This document shows, piece after piece, positions 1 through 7,077 of a DNA stretch of 64,000 nucleotides. Below the pieces are notes generated by a model. That model worked only from the letters and a program-made list of their open reading frames with translations. It did not search any database and was not told where the DNA came from. Source of the stretch: an uncultured Clostridia bacterium (GTDB taxonomy: Bacteria > Bacillota > Clostridia > TANB77 > CAG-508); the NCBI GenBank assembly GCA_934182465.1, contig CAKPRG010000005.1, forward strand, positions 1 to 64,000, in the 5' to 3' direction. The position numbers and the translations under genes are program-made. Every line of letters starts with the position of its first letter. Position 1 is the first letter of the stretch.

Positions 1-101
1 ATGGTATAACAAATCAGTACTATTCAGCAACTTTTGATTTGAAAAATGCTTTTGAAATTAATAAAGAAGAGTACAACGTTTTTATAATAAAGAATAAATA
101 G
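1..101 (+). CDS. C-terminal end of an unidentified protein, cut by the window edge
   Basis: An open frame runs from the window edge to a TAG stop at 99-101, with codons read from position 3. It encodes about 32 residues ending in EEYNVFIIKNK. The mixed charged and hydrophobic residues look like a real protein tail, and the next gene has its own ribosome binding site shortly after. Too little is present to name a family. Confidence 0.45.
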   Translation, partial: GITNQYYSATFDLKNAFEINKEEYNVFIIKNK

Positions 102-119
102 CTTATGGAGGTAACTAAT

Positions 120-704
120 ATGAAAATAAAACAACAAAAACAAATAAAATCATTTCTAAAAGAAGAATTTGGAGAATATGAAGGAAATAAATTATTTAAT
201 AGTCAAGAAGAAATATTAAATAAAATTATTGAAAATATAAGAGGAAAATCAGCAAATCAAATAGAAACACTTGTACAAACAATACTTCCACGTATAGCTT
301 TGTATAAAGCTATGTTAAGTAAAGAATTATCCAAAGAAGAAGTATATCAACATATGCAAAAATATATGATTGATATAGTAGGCAAACAAAAGCATTCATC
401 TATGGTAAAAATGGAAAAAATTCCTGGATTTTATTCAATTTACAGTAAAGTATTTCTTAAAGTTGTTCGCAAGACTGACTTGTGGGAAAGTGAACAAAAA
501 TGTGATAAAAATAGTTTTGATGTAACAATGAAAAAATGTCTTTGGCACACAGCATGTGTAGAAAACAATTGTGAAGAGTTGTGTCATCTTTTTTGTGATA
601 TTGATAATATAACTTATGGAAATTTAAAAAAATTAGGATTTTCACGAACAAAAACTTTAGGTTATGGAAATGAATGTTGTGATTTCCATTTTTATAAAAA
701 GTAA
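120..704 (+). CDS. L-2-amino-thiazoline-4-carboxylic acid hydrolase-like protein
   Basis: The product is about 194 aa. Its C-terminal half carries the Cys-rich pattern typical of the ATC hydrolase family: a W-E segment, then CLWHTACVENNCEELCHLFC, and finally a GFSRTKTLGYGNECCDFHF-like end. Characterised relatives hydrolyse a cyclic thiazoline to S- or N-carbamoyl-cysteine, but many members are annotated by similarity only, so the substrate here is unknown. The start at 120 is chosen because an upstream in-frame ATG at 105 lies over the Shine-Dalgarno sequence GGAGGT (107-112), which sits 7 nt before 120. The acetyltransferase gene follows after 20 bp and is probably co-transcribed. No signal peptide or membrane segment is visible. 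Confidence 0.72.
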   Translation: MKIKQQKQIKSFLKEEFGEYEGNKLFNSQEEILNKIIENIRGKSANQIETLVQTILPRIALYKAMLSKELSKEEVYQHMQKYMIDIVGKQKHSSMVKMEKIPGFYSIYSKVFLKVVRKTDLWESEQKCDKNSFDVTMKKCLWHTACVENNCEELCHLFCDIDNITYGNLKKLGFSRTKTLGYGNECCDFHFYKK

Positions 705-724
705 TTATAAAGGAGACTTGTTTA

Positions 725-1279
725 ATGAGTGAAGAAGAAAAAATGTTAGCTGGAGAAATTTATGATGCAAATTATGATCAAAATTTATCCGAAAAAAGAA
801 TTAAAGCTAAAGAACTATGTAAGAAATTTAATGAATGCGATGTTAGAAATATAGAAGAAAAAAAGCAAATACTAGAAAAATTACTTCAAAAAGAAATTGA
901 TATAATGGCAATAGAACCTAATTTTTATTGTGACTATGGATTTAACATATATTTAGGAAAGAATTTTTATTCAAATCATAATTTAGTAATCTTAGATGCC
1001 AACAAAGTAGAATTTGGAGATAATGTATTTATAGGACCAAACTGTGGATTTTATACATCAGGACATCCTTTAGATTATAAAACAAGAAATAAAGGATTAG
1101 AATATGCAAAACCAATTAAAGTAGGAAATAATGTATGGATTGGTGGCAATGTTTGTGTAATGCCAGGCGTAACAATAGGAGATAATGTAGTTATAGGAGC
1201 TGGAAGTGTTGTTACTAAAGATATACCATCTAATGTAGTTGTTGTTGGTAATCCTTGTAAAGTATTAAAAGAGATATAA
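725..1279 (+). CDS. maa: Maltose/galactoside O-acetyltransferase family protein
   Basis: The 184-aa product has the Mac N-terminal segment (MSEEEKMLAGEIYDANYDQ) followed by left-handed beta-helix hexapeptide repeats such as VEFGDNVFIGPNC, IKVGNNVWIGGNV and VTIGDNVVIGAGS. It ends in the usual SVVTKDIPSNVVVVGNPCK motif. The His in the TSGHPLD segment matches the catalytic His of the family. Members transfer acetyl from acetyl-CoA to maltose, galactosides or related sugars; the true acceptor is not readable from sequence. Length is normal. An AAGGAG ribosome binding site precedes the ATG, and the gene lies 20 bp after the hydrolase-like gene, probably in one transcript. Confidence 0.88.
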   Translation: MSEEEKMLAGEIYDANYDQNLSEKRIKAKELCKKFNECDVRNIEEKKQILEKLLQKEIDIMAIEPNFYCDYGFNIYLGKNFYSNHNLVILDANKVEFGDNVFIGPNCGFYTSGHPLDYKTRNKGLEYAKPIKVGNNVWIGGNVCVMPGVTIGDNVVIGAGSVVTKDIPSNVVVVGNPCKVLKEI

Positions 1280-1326
1280 TAATATAAAATTAAAGCAATA
1301 ATTGGACTAAGGAGATGAAATACAAG

Positions 1327-1689
1327 ATGAAGGATATTGAAAAATTGTTAGATTCTTTATCAAATAGTAAATTTAGAAATTCATTTCATTTAAATAATAG
1401 AATGAAAGAATATGTAAAAGAAAAAGGCATAGAAAAAATAGAAAGTGATGCAAGAGATTTAATAACTAAAAGAATTGCACCAGAAATTCCAAAAAATGAT
1501 GGAAAACAAACACCAATGAGACAGGTTCATCCTGTATTCATAGCACAACATGCTACAGGCTGTTGCTGTAGAGGCTGTCTTGAAAAAATCCATGGAATAA
1601 GAAAAAATCATGAATTATCAGATGAAGAAATAAATTATGTAGTAAAAGTGATAATGTCGTGGATAAATAGAGAAGTAACAAAAAATTAA
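1327..1689 (+). CDS. DUF4186 family protein
   Basis: A 120-aa protein whose centre, TPMRQVHPVFIAQHATGCCCRGCLEKIHGI, matches the conserved core of the DUF4186 family: a His plus a Cys cluster, CCCRGC, that probably binds metal. No function is established for the family. The ATG at 1315 overlaps the AAGGAGA ribosome binding site (1309-1315), so the in-frame ATG at 1327 is preferred. The gene follows maa by about 50 bp and closes this small cluster. Confidence 0.72.
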   Translation: MKDIEKLLDSLSNSKFRNSFHLNNRMKEYVKEKGIEKIESDARDLITKRIAPEIPKNDGKQTPMRQVHPVFIAQHATGCCCRGCLEKIHGIRKNHELSDEEINYVVKVIMSWINREVTKN

Positions 1690-1714
1690 GATAGAATCCT
1701 GTATTTACAAGCAT

Positions 1715-1743
1715 TTGACCAATACTAAAAATTATGATAAAAT
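1715..1743 (+). promoter_or_regulatory. Vegetative-type promoter for the small ORF at 1806
   Basis: TTGACC (1715-1720) and TAAAAT (1738-1743) are separated by 17 nt. A short inverted repeat CGTAC-GAAT-GTACG follows in the leader before the ORF. Confidence 0.6.
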
Positions 1744-1805
1744 AAATATGGTAACTTATCAATTAGGATTAAAGTCGTACGAATGTACGCGAACAGGAGG
1801 AAAAA

Positions 1806-1943
1806 ATGAGCCTGAAACACGCAATTTACATGGATGAAATGAGAAAAAGAGACAACAAGAGAAAAGAACAGGAAAGGATGAATAAAAAGCAAAATGCTAA
1901 AATGTCTAGAAATGGGCAAAGAAGGCACCGTGTAGGTTGCTAA
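1806..1943 (+). CDS. Small basic protein, 45 aa
   Basis: The ORF starts with ATG right after a strong AGGAGG (1795-1800) and encodes a very basic peptide (MSLKHAIYMDEMRKRDNKRK..., ending RRHRVGC). It has its own promoter upstream and a good terminator 20 bp downstream, so it is a stand-alone transcription unit. Its base composition is visibly less AT-rich than its neighbours. No family is recognised; the composition fits a nucleic-acid-binding or ribosome-associated peptide, but that is inference. Confidence 0.6.
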   Translation: MSLKHAIYMDEMRKRDNKRKEQERMNKKQNAKMSRNGQRRHRVGC

Positions 1944-1963
1944 AGAAAAAAGCGTTGTGCGAG

Positions 1964-1989
1964 GAGCATCAGAAATGGTGCTCTTTTTT
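1964..1989 (+). terminator. Rho-independent terminator after the small basic ORF
   Basis: Stem GAGCATC/GGTGCTC (1964-1970 with 1977-1983, one G-T pair), loop AGAAAT, then six T. Confidence 0.8.
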
Positions 1990-1990
1990 C

Positions 1991-2050
1991 TATAATAGGA
2001 AAAAGTTCTACACTTTCTATTATAAAAAGGATTACGCCAACTTTGCAAAT
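1991..2050 (+). repeat. Dispersed hairpin repeat, copy A
   Basis: Contains the arms TATAATAGGAAAA and ACTTTCTATTATA followed by an AAAGGATTACGCCAACTTTGC-like tail. The same order (hairpin, GGCTTACGCC-like motif, AACTTTGCACACAA) occurs at 36790, 58001 and, more diverged, at 10668 and 34344. The rest of the gap up to 2235 is AT-rich and shows nothing else recognisable. Confidence 0.65.
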
Positions 2051-2235
2051 AAAAAATTTATAAAAAAATACTAAAATAGTAGAATTATTTTTTACAAATT
2101 GATAAAATAAAAACATATTTATTTGGTACTATTATTAGTTTTATTAAAAATAATAGATATCAATTTAATAATAATATTATTATCGGTTTATAGGTATAAC
2201 CATTTTTAAAACCTAAATATAATTAGTAAGGAAAA

Positions 2236-2856
2236 ATGAAGATGAAGATTTTATTTGGAACAGGAAATGCAGGAAAATTAGAACAAATGAAAGAAATAAT
2301 AAAATTAAATAACTTTGATGTAGATATTATTTCTTTAAAAGATATAAATTTTAATGAAGAAATTGTAGAAGATGGAAAAACATTTGAAGAAAACTCAGCT
2401 ATAAAAGCAAAAGCAATAAAAGAATTTTGTACAAAAAACAATATAGAAGAAAGAATAATTTTAACAGATGATTCTGGACTTTGTGTAGATAAATTAAATG
2501 GTGAACCAGGAGTATATACTGCAAGATATGCAGGAGAACATCCTACACAAATGGAAAATATATCTAAGCTATTGGAAAATATGAAACAATATACAGATAT
2601 GAAAGATAGAACTTGTAAATTTGTAACAGTTTTAACAGCTGTACTACCAAATGGAGAAAAAATAGTTGCAAGAGGAGAATGTGAAGGAAGTATTGCATTA
2701 AAACCTGGAAAATTAGGTGGATTAACTTATGGACCAGTTTTTATACCAAAAGGATTCGATAAGCCAATGGGAGATATGGAAGAAGAGGAATTTAGAGAAG
2801 TACACAATCATAGAGATTTAGCAATGAATAAAATAATAAAAGAATTAAAAAAATAA
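2236..2856 (+). CDS. rdgB: XTP/dITP diphosphatase (non-canonical purine NTP pyrophosphatase)
   Basis: The 206-aa protein belongs to the Ham1/RdgB family, which hydrolyses dITP, XTP and related deaminated purine nucleotides to monophosphates and so keeps them out of DNA and RNA. Visible motifs are the N-terminal FGTGNAGKLEQMKE nucleotide-binding loop, the TDDSGLCVDKLNGEPGVYTARYAG active-site block, and the C-terminal SHR-equivalent VHNHRDLAMNKI. In the block GLTYGPVFIPKG, family members often have GFGYDPIF, so the usual Asp is replaced by Gly-Pro here. The start could also be the in-frame ATG at 2242; AAGGA at 2228-2232 serves either. recN follows with its own promoter. Confidence 0.9.
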   Translation: MKMKILFGTGNAGKLEQMKEIIKLNNFDVDIISLKDINFNEEIVEDGKTFEENSAIKAKAIKEFCTKNNIEERIILTDDSGLCVDKLNGEPGVYTARYAGEHPTQMENISKLLENMKQYTDMKDRTCKFVTVLTAVLPNGEKIVARGECEGSIALKPGKLGGLTYGPVFIPKGFDKPMGDMEEEEFREVHNHRDLAMNKIIKELKK

Positions 2857-2878
2857 ATAAAAAAAGAGAACAAATGTG

Positions 2879-2906
2879 TTGACAAAAAAACGTTTTCGTG
2901 TATAAT
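2879..2906 (+). promoter_or_regulatory. Sigma-A-type promoter of recN
   Basis: TTGACA (2879-2884), a 16-nt spacer and TATAAT (2901-2906) form a near-perfect vegetative promoter 36 bp before the recN start. No convincing LexA box (GAAC-N4-GTTC) was found overlapping it. Confidence 0.85.
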
Positions 2907-2942
2907 AGATATAGCAAACATAAATTCGCTATGGAGGTAAAT

Positions 2943-4583
2943 ATGATTACAAGTTTACATATAAAAAATATAGGAATTATAGACGAAATAAATATTAATT
3001 TGAACGAAGGATTTAATGTACTTACAGGTGAAACTGGTGCAGGAAAAACTTTAATAATAGATTCATTGCAAATAATTGCTGGTGGTAGATTTTCCAAAGA
3101 AATGATTCGTAGAGGCGAAAATCAATCTTATGTAGAAATGAGTTTGTATTTACCAAATAAAGGTTTTGAAGAAGATACTGTAATTGTATCTAGAGAAATG
3201 AATATAAAAGGTAAAAATCTATGTAAAATAAATGGTAGATTAGTTACAGTAAGTGAACTAAAAGAATTTATGAAAGACATAATAGATATACATGGGCAAA
3301 ACGATAATCAATCAATATTAGATAATTCAACACATATAAGCTTAATAGATGGATTTGCAGATTTTGAAATATCAAATGTAAAAAATGAATATACAGAATT
3401 ATACAAAGAGTATCAACTAACTAAAAAAGCTTTAAATGATAATTATGGTGATGATAGAGAAAAACAAAGAAAATTAGATTTGCTAAAATATGAAGTAGAA
3501 GAAATAGAAAATGCAAATTTAAAAATAGGAGAAGAGGAAGAAATTGAAGAAAAAAGAAAAATAATATCTTCTTCAGAAAAAATAGTTAATAATTTGCAAG
3601 AAGCAGAAATGCAAATCAGTGAAAATGTAATAGAAAACTTAAATATAGCAATAAGATCAATGGAAAAAATTGAAACATACAAAGAAGAATATGCAACATT
3701 AGTTGGAGAATTAAAAAATGCATATTATGAGTTGCAAGAAGCTGCTAGAGATATTTCAAGTAATAGAGAAGATATATATTTTGATGAAGAAGAGCAAAAA
3801 GAAATAGAAGAAAGATGGGACTTAATACATTCATTAAAAAGAAAATATGGAAATACAATAGAAGAAATTTTAAAATATAAAGAAGAAAAATCAGAAGAAA
3901 TTAATCAAATAGAAAATTTAGATGAATATATATTAAGCTTAAAAAAACAAAAACAAAAATTAGAAAAACAAATGCTAGAATTAGCAAACAAAATGCACTT
4001 AATTCGTGAAAAATATGGAGAAAAATTATCAGCAGAAATAAATTCTGAATTACAAGATTTAGAAATGAAAAATGCAAAATTTAGTGTACATTTCGAAAAT
4101 AATGAAGAAACAGATTTTAATAAAGATGGATTAGATAAAATAGAATTTATGATTCAAACTAATGTTGGAGAAGAAGCAAAACCACTTACAAAAATAGCAT
4201 CTGGTGGCGAAATGTCAAGAATAATGTTAGCAATAAAAAATGTATTAGCAGATGTAGATAAAATACCAGTTTTAATATTTGATGAAATAGACACAGGAAT
4301 AAGTGGAATTGCTGCAAACAGTACAGGAGAAAAAATGAAATCTATTTCTAAAAATCATCAAGTAATATGTGTTACTCATCAAGCTAGCATTGCAGCAAAA
4401 GGTGATTACAATTATTATATTTCAAAGCAAGTTGTAAACGAAAAAACATCAACAAAAATCAAATTATTAAATGAAAATGAAGTAATAAATGAAATTGCTA
4501 GAATATCTAGTGGAAGCATAAGTGAGGCTTCAATAAACCATGCAAAAGAATTAAGAAATAGAAAATTAAAATTGGTAATTTAA
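2943..4583 (+). CDS. recN: DNA repair protein RecN (SMC-like ATPase)
   Basis: The 546-aa product is a RecN of usual length, acting in double-strand-break repair. The N-terminal ATPase half carries the Walker A GETGAGKT at residues about 29-36. Two coiled-coil stretches rich in K/E follow (roughly 140-350), and the C-terminal half has the ABC signature IASGGEMSR and Walker B PVLIFDEID plus the D-loop. The start at 2943 is set by GGAGGT at 2933-2938; an upstream in-frame extension to 2898 includes that site and the promoter, so it is not coding. A terminator lies about 50 bp after the stop, so recN is probably monocistronic. Confidence 0.96.
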   Translation: MITSLHIKNIGIIDEININLNEGFNVLTGETGAGKTLIIDSLQIIAGGRFSKEMIRRGENQSYVEMSLYLPNKGFEEDTVIVSREMNIKGKNLCKINGRLVTVSELKEFMKDIIDIHGQNDNQSILDNSTHISLIDGFADFEISNVKNEYTELYKEYQLTKKALNDNYGDDREKQRKLDLLKYEVEEIENANLKIGEEEEIEEKRKIISSSEKIVNNLQEAEMQISENVIENLNIAIRSMEKIETYKEEYATLVGELKNAYYELQEAARDISSNREDIYFDEEEQKEIEERWDLIHSLKRKYGNTIEEILKYKEEKSEEINQIENLDEYILSLKKQKQKLEKQMLELANKMHLIREKYGEKLSAEINSELQDLEMKNAKFSVHFENNEETDFNKDGLDKIEFMIQTNVGEEAKPLTKIASGGEMSRIMLAIKNVLADVDKIPVLIFDEIDTGISGIAANSTGEKMKSISKNHQVICVTHQASIAAKGDYNYYISKQVVNEKTSTKIKLLNENEVINEIARISSGSISEASINHAKELRNRKLKLVI

Positions 4584-4636
4584 TTCTATAAAATTTGCAA
4601 TTAATCCAAGTGGAAAAAAGTGGAAAAATGTCGAAA

Positions 4637-4672
4637 AGAGGTTTGAAATACTGCGTTTCAAATCTCTTTTAT
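4637..4672 (+). terminator. Terminator after recN
   Basis: Stem AGAGGTTTGAAA/TTTCAAATCTCT (4637-4648 with 4656-4667) with loop TACTGCG and a following T-run. The symmetry allows function on both strands. Confidence 0.8.
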
Positions 4673-4805
4673 TATGCTTTTTATAGAATTTGCATTTGAA
4701 TTTAATAATATTATTAGTATATACTTGAGACATAAAATATAAGAAGCAAGTATATAATTTGCAATATGTATTTTAAAAATAGTAAATGAGAAAGGAATAG
4801 AAAAA

Positions 4806-5261
4806 ATGGGAAAAAATGCAAAGTTTGAAAAGTATAAGGAATTGAAATTTTTTAATAAACACAAAATGTATATTTTTGAAAATGGATTATTCTATATAAC
4901 TTATAATGAAGATGCAGATAAAATTAGAGAAATTTTTGGATTTGTAGAAAAGCAAGTTGGAAATTTGTACAGAAAATGTGAATTACCAGTACAATATTTT
5001 GATAGATATGAAACTGCTTTAAATCTAAAGAAAATAGATTATGAAATAATTGAAAAGCTAGATTCAAATAAAAATAGAAATAAAATAGAAAATTCATTTG
5101 ATAGTAGTGGAATTTTATTAACTAAAGTTAAAGAAAATGATAAATATTTAGATATAATAAAAACAATAAAAGAAATTAATTTAACCTCGATTACACCAAT
5201 TGAAGCAATGAATATATTAGTAAAAATGCAAAATGAGATAAAAAAAGAAGATATACATTAG
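4806..5261 (+). CDS. Stand-alone MutS domain-I-like protein, 151 aa
   Basis: The N-terminal 85 residues follow the layout of the MutS mismatch-recognition domain I: FEKYKELK, then a short strand, NGLFYITYNEDADKI, and RKCELPVQYFDRYETALNLK, which parallels the MutS stretch GVPYHAAENYIKKL. The C-terminal TPIEAMNILVKMQNEI resembles the last helix of MutS ATPase domains (TPIQALN-type). No ATPase, clamp or lever domain is present and the Phe-X-Glu mismatch-reading motif is not kept (FYIT). Function is unknown; it may be a regulatory or decoy partner of a DNA-binding complex. Similarity was judged by eye. Confidence 0.5.
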   Translation: MGKNAKFEKYKELKFFNKHKMYIFENGLFYITYNEDADKIREIFGFVEKQVGNLYRKCELPVQYFDRYETALNLKKIDYEIIEKLDSNKNRNKIENSFDSSGILLTKVKENDKYLDIIKTIKEINLTSITPIEAMNILVKMQNEIKKEDIH

Positions 5262-5306
5262 ATATAGAAAATTACCTTAATTTCTATACTTAATGTATAT
5301 CTTTTT
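5249..5306 (+). terminator. Long terminator overlapping the end of the MutS-like gene
   Basis: Arms AGATATACATTA (5249-5260) and TAATGTATATCT (5291-5302), with an inner extension TATAGAAA/TTTCTATA, followed by a T-run. The left arm includes the last codons of the preceding gene. Confidence 0.8.
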
Positions 5307-5504
5307 CTTCCTAAATTCTAACATTGGCATAATGTAAAGTCAATATCTAAATTTGAAAAAAATTCGACATTTTTTTACTTTTAAAATTAAATATTTATGA
5401 AAAGCTTATAATTTCAAGGTTTTTAAACATTTTTGTAATTCTTTAAGTATAGAACTTAACGAATTACGAAGTGGTTTTCCTTCGAGCGAACAAGACTTTC
5501 TATT

Positions 5505-5597
5505 TTAATTGATGAAAAATCAATTAAGATGTTTTGTTTTTATGGATTTCTGGAGGAATGCCTACTCATTCCTCCAAATTAAATATACAGAGGAGGA
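5505..5597 (+). promoter_or_regulatory. Leader with two hairpins before the DGR target gene
   Basis: A first hairpin, TTAATTGA/TCAATTAA (5505-5512 with 5520-5527), is followed by a T-rich stretch and looks like an attenuator-type terminator. A second perfect 9-bp hairpin, GGAGGAATG/CATTCCTCC (5552-5560 with 5567-5575), lies just before the true ribosome binding site GAGGAGG (about 5590-5596). The CCTCC arm could pair with that site instead of with its own partner, so the leader could switch translation; this is inference. The rest of the gap from 5307 is AT-rich and holds no gene. Confidence 0.4.
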
Positions 5598-5601
5598 AAA
5601 A

Positions 5602-6330
5602 ATGAAAAGAAAATTTTATGTCATTTTATTTATCTTTTTGGTAGCAATATTAGCTTTAACAATAAAGAGTGAAGCTGCTTACCAATCTAGGCCAAATTTT
5701 TCGGCATTAGTTAATACAACTTCAAACGATTTTTTTAAAAATATAAGAATGATGGAATCTGCTGATGGACCAATGGGATTAAGTGCAACTTTTGAGACAT
5801 CATCAACAGAAGTAAAAGAAACATCTTCTTCAAATAATATTGATGTTCACATGATAAAAAACTCTGAATGGGGTGCTGCAGTATTGCTAGCATCATCTGG
5901 ATATGGTGCAGGTAGTGATGATAATGCAGGAACATGGACAACAGGACCAAACAACTATACTGGTATATATGGTATGGGAAATGGAAACTGGGAATATACA
6001 GCGAGTTTCTGTAAACAAGGTGGAAGTACTGTAACAGGTGCATCTTCTTACAATAGCATATTACATCATTATCAAGGTTCAAAATATGTTGATCAATATG
6101 TAAACAAAAATAACCAAGCAACAGCAGACTACGATACATTTACGGTCATCAAGGGTGATGCAGTAATCGACGTTATGGGGCTACACAGCGGCTCTAAGTA
6201 CCTTGTTACTTCCGACTCTCCCGTATTCAGGCGTGGCTACGATGGTGTCTTTGCTTTCGGTAGGTTCAATGGCTATGGCGTTAGTTCCTACACGTCTCGT
6301 GCGGTGGCCGTGTGTGGTGCTGGACTTTAG
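5602..6330 (+). CDS. DGR target: secreted C-type-lectin-like (FGE-type) variable protein
   Basis: The 242-aa product starts at 5602 behind GAGGAGG. Residues 1-26 form a signal peptide (MKRK, hydrophobic FYVILFIFLVAILALTI, then SEAA). The mature part has MIKNSEWGAAVLLASSGYG and YTGIYGMGNGNWEYTASF, which correspond to the GNVWEW-type core of formylglycine-generating-enzyme/C-type-lectin folds used by many DGR targets. It ends in VFRRG...GVFAF...SRAVAVCGAGL. Residues 196-242 are encoded by the variable repeat; 13 of them differ from what the template would encode. The protein probably acts outside the cell, displaying a hypervariable binding surface; its ligand is unknown. The stop codon lies 4 bp after the repeat homology ends. 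Confidence 0.88.
   Translation: MKRKFYVILFIFLVAILALTIKSEAAYQSRPNFSALVNTTSNDFFKNIRMMESADGPMGLSATFETSSTEVKETSSSNNIDVHMIKNSEWGAAVLLASSGYGAGSDDNAGTWTTGPNNYTGIYGMGNGNWEYTASFCKQGGSTVTGASSYNSILHHYQGSKYVDQYVNKNNQATADYDTFTVIKGDAVIDVMGLHSGSKYLVTSDSPVFRRGYDGVFAFGRFNGYGVSSYTSRAVAVCGAGL
6187..6326 (+). repeat. DGR variable repeat (VR)
   Basis: The 140-bp segment aligns without gaps to the template repeat at 6387-6526. I count 20 differences, all at positions where the template has A (10 A-to-T, 7 A-to-G, 3 A-to-C), and none at C, G or T. The last 37 bp, starting ACGTCTCGTGCGGTGGCC, are GC-rich and identical, and would serve as the initiation-of-mutagenic-homology region. Just downstream the repeats diverge (TTAGTA here, CTTGTG in the template). 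The repeat is in phase with the target gene's codons. Confidence 0.95.
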
Positions 6331-6386
6331 TACTGTAACCTGACTTTTGAAAAGCGTGCAGGAAATATAATTAGGTGTTACACTGT

Positions 6387-6526
6387 AGCGGCAATAAGAA
6401 CCTTGTTACTTCCGACAATCCCGTATTCAAACGTGGCAACAATGGTGTCTTTGCTTTCAATAGGAACAATGGCAATAGCAATAGTAACAACACGTCTCGT
6501 GCGGTGGCCGTGTGTGGTGCTGGACT
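6387..6526 (+). repeat. DGR template repeat (TR)
   Basis: This is the non-coding donor copy, exactly 200 bp downstream of the variable repeat. It has 38 adenines, concentrated in AAT/AAC codon positions when read in the target frame. This is the usual design, in which A-directed mutagenesis at AAY codons reaches many residues but never a stop. About half the adenines differ in the variable copy. It lies between the target gene and avd and reads through as an open frame without a ribosome binding site, so it is not treated as a gene. Confidence 0.95.
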
Positions 6527-6570
6527 CTTGTGTGAAATTTATTTTAAATATTATAAAAAATATTTGAAAT

Positions 6571-6659
6571 AAAAATTTAGGAGGAGCAAAATTTACGGAT
6601 TTTGCTGATTAAATTCTCACACGAAAGAAGTGTAATTCCTTCCTAATTGGTAAAAATTT
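6571..6659 (+). ncRNA. Candidate structured spacer RNA downstream of the template repeat
   Basis: The segment can fold as a multi-branch structure. The outer stem is TTAGGA/TCCTAA (6577-6582 with 6641-6646), possibly extended by AAATTT pairs. Hairpin one is AGCAAAAT/ATTTTGCT (6585-6592 with 6599-6606), and hairpin two is ACAC/GTGT (6619-6622 with 6630-6633) flanked by AATT/AATT. In the Bordetella phage DGR the RNA just 3' of the template repeat is needed for cDNA priming by the reverse transcriptase-Avd complex. The position here is equivalent; the role is inference. Confidence 0.45.
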
Positions 6660-6717
6660 GAAAGGAGCTGTATAGTGCAAGTAGAGGAAACTCAAAAGTG
6701 ATATACACAAAAAATAT

Positions 6718-7077
6718 ATGGCAAAACAAGATACAAGATTAATAATATATGAAAAAATAGTGGACCTTATATTTTATTCTAAAAATTTATTGAAAAAATT
6801 TCCAAAGTCTGAAAGATTTGATTTATGTACAGACATAAAACAATCTTTATATAAAATCTTGAGATTAGTAATGTATTCTTGGAAAGAAAAAAATATGGAT
6901 CAAAGGTATAAAAATTTAAAAGATGCTGATATAGAAATTTATGTTTTAAAAACTTTGATTAGATTATCATATATGGATAAATATATAACAGAACAAAATT
7001 ACATGACATGGAATAATCATCTTTCTGAAATTGGAAAAATGATAGGTGGTTGGATGAAAACATGTCAAAGAGATTAA
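6718..7077 (+). CDS. avd: DGR accessory variability determinant (Avd)
   Basis: The 119-aa protein is all-helical and basic, with the pattern of Avd/S23-type four-helix bundles: an N-terminal IIYEKIVDLIFYSKNLLKKFPKSERF helix pair, a DIKQSLYKILRLVMYS helix, and IEIYVLKTLIRLSY. In characterised DGRs a pentamer of this protein binds the reverse transcriptase and template RNA and is required for cDNA synthesis. No clear ribosome binding site precedes the ATG; a GAGG at 6684-6687 is about 30 bp upstream, so the start is less certain. The 3' end overlaps the reverse transcriptase gene. Confidence 0.87.
   Translation: MAKQDTRLIIYEKIVDLIFYSKNLLKKFPKSERFDLCTDIKQSLYKILRLVMYSWKEKNMDQRYKNLKDADIEIYVLKTLIRLSYMDKYITEQNYMTWNNHLSEIGKMIGGWMKTCQRD

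Noticed and set aside
2870..2900. Possible LexA box at the recN promoter
   Set aside because: GAACAAATGTGTT only partly resembles GAAC-N4-GTTC; the right half does not fit.
6375..6572. A 65-aa open frame covering the template repeat
   Set aside because: It has no ribosome binding site, and its openness follows from similarity to the in-frame variable repeat. The template repeat acts as non-coding RNA in DGRs.
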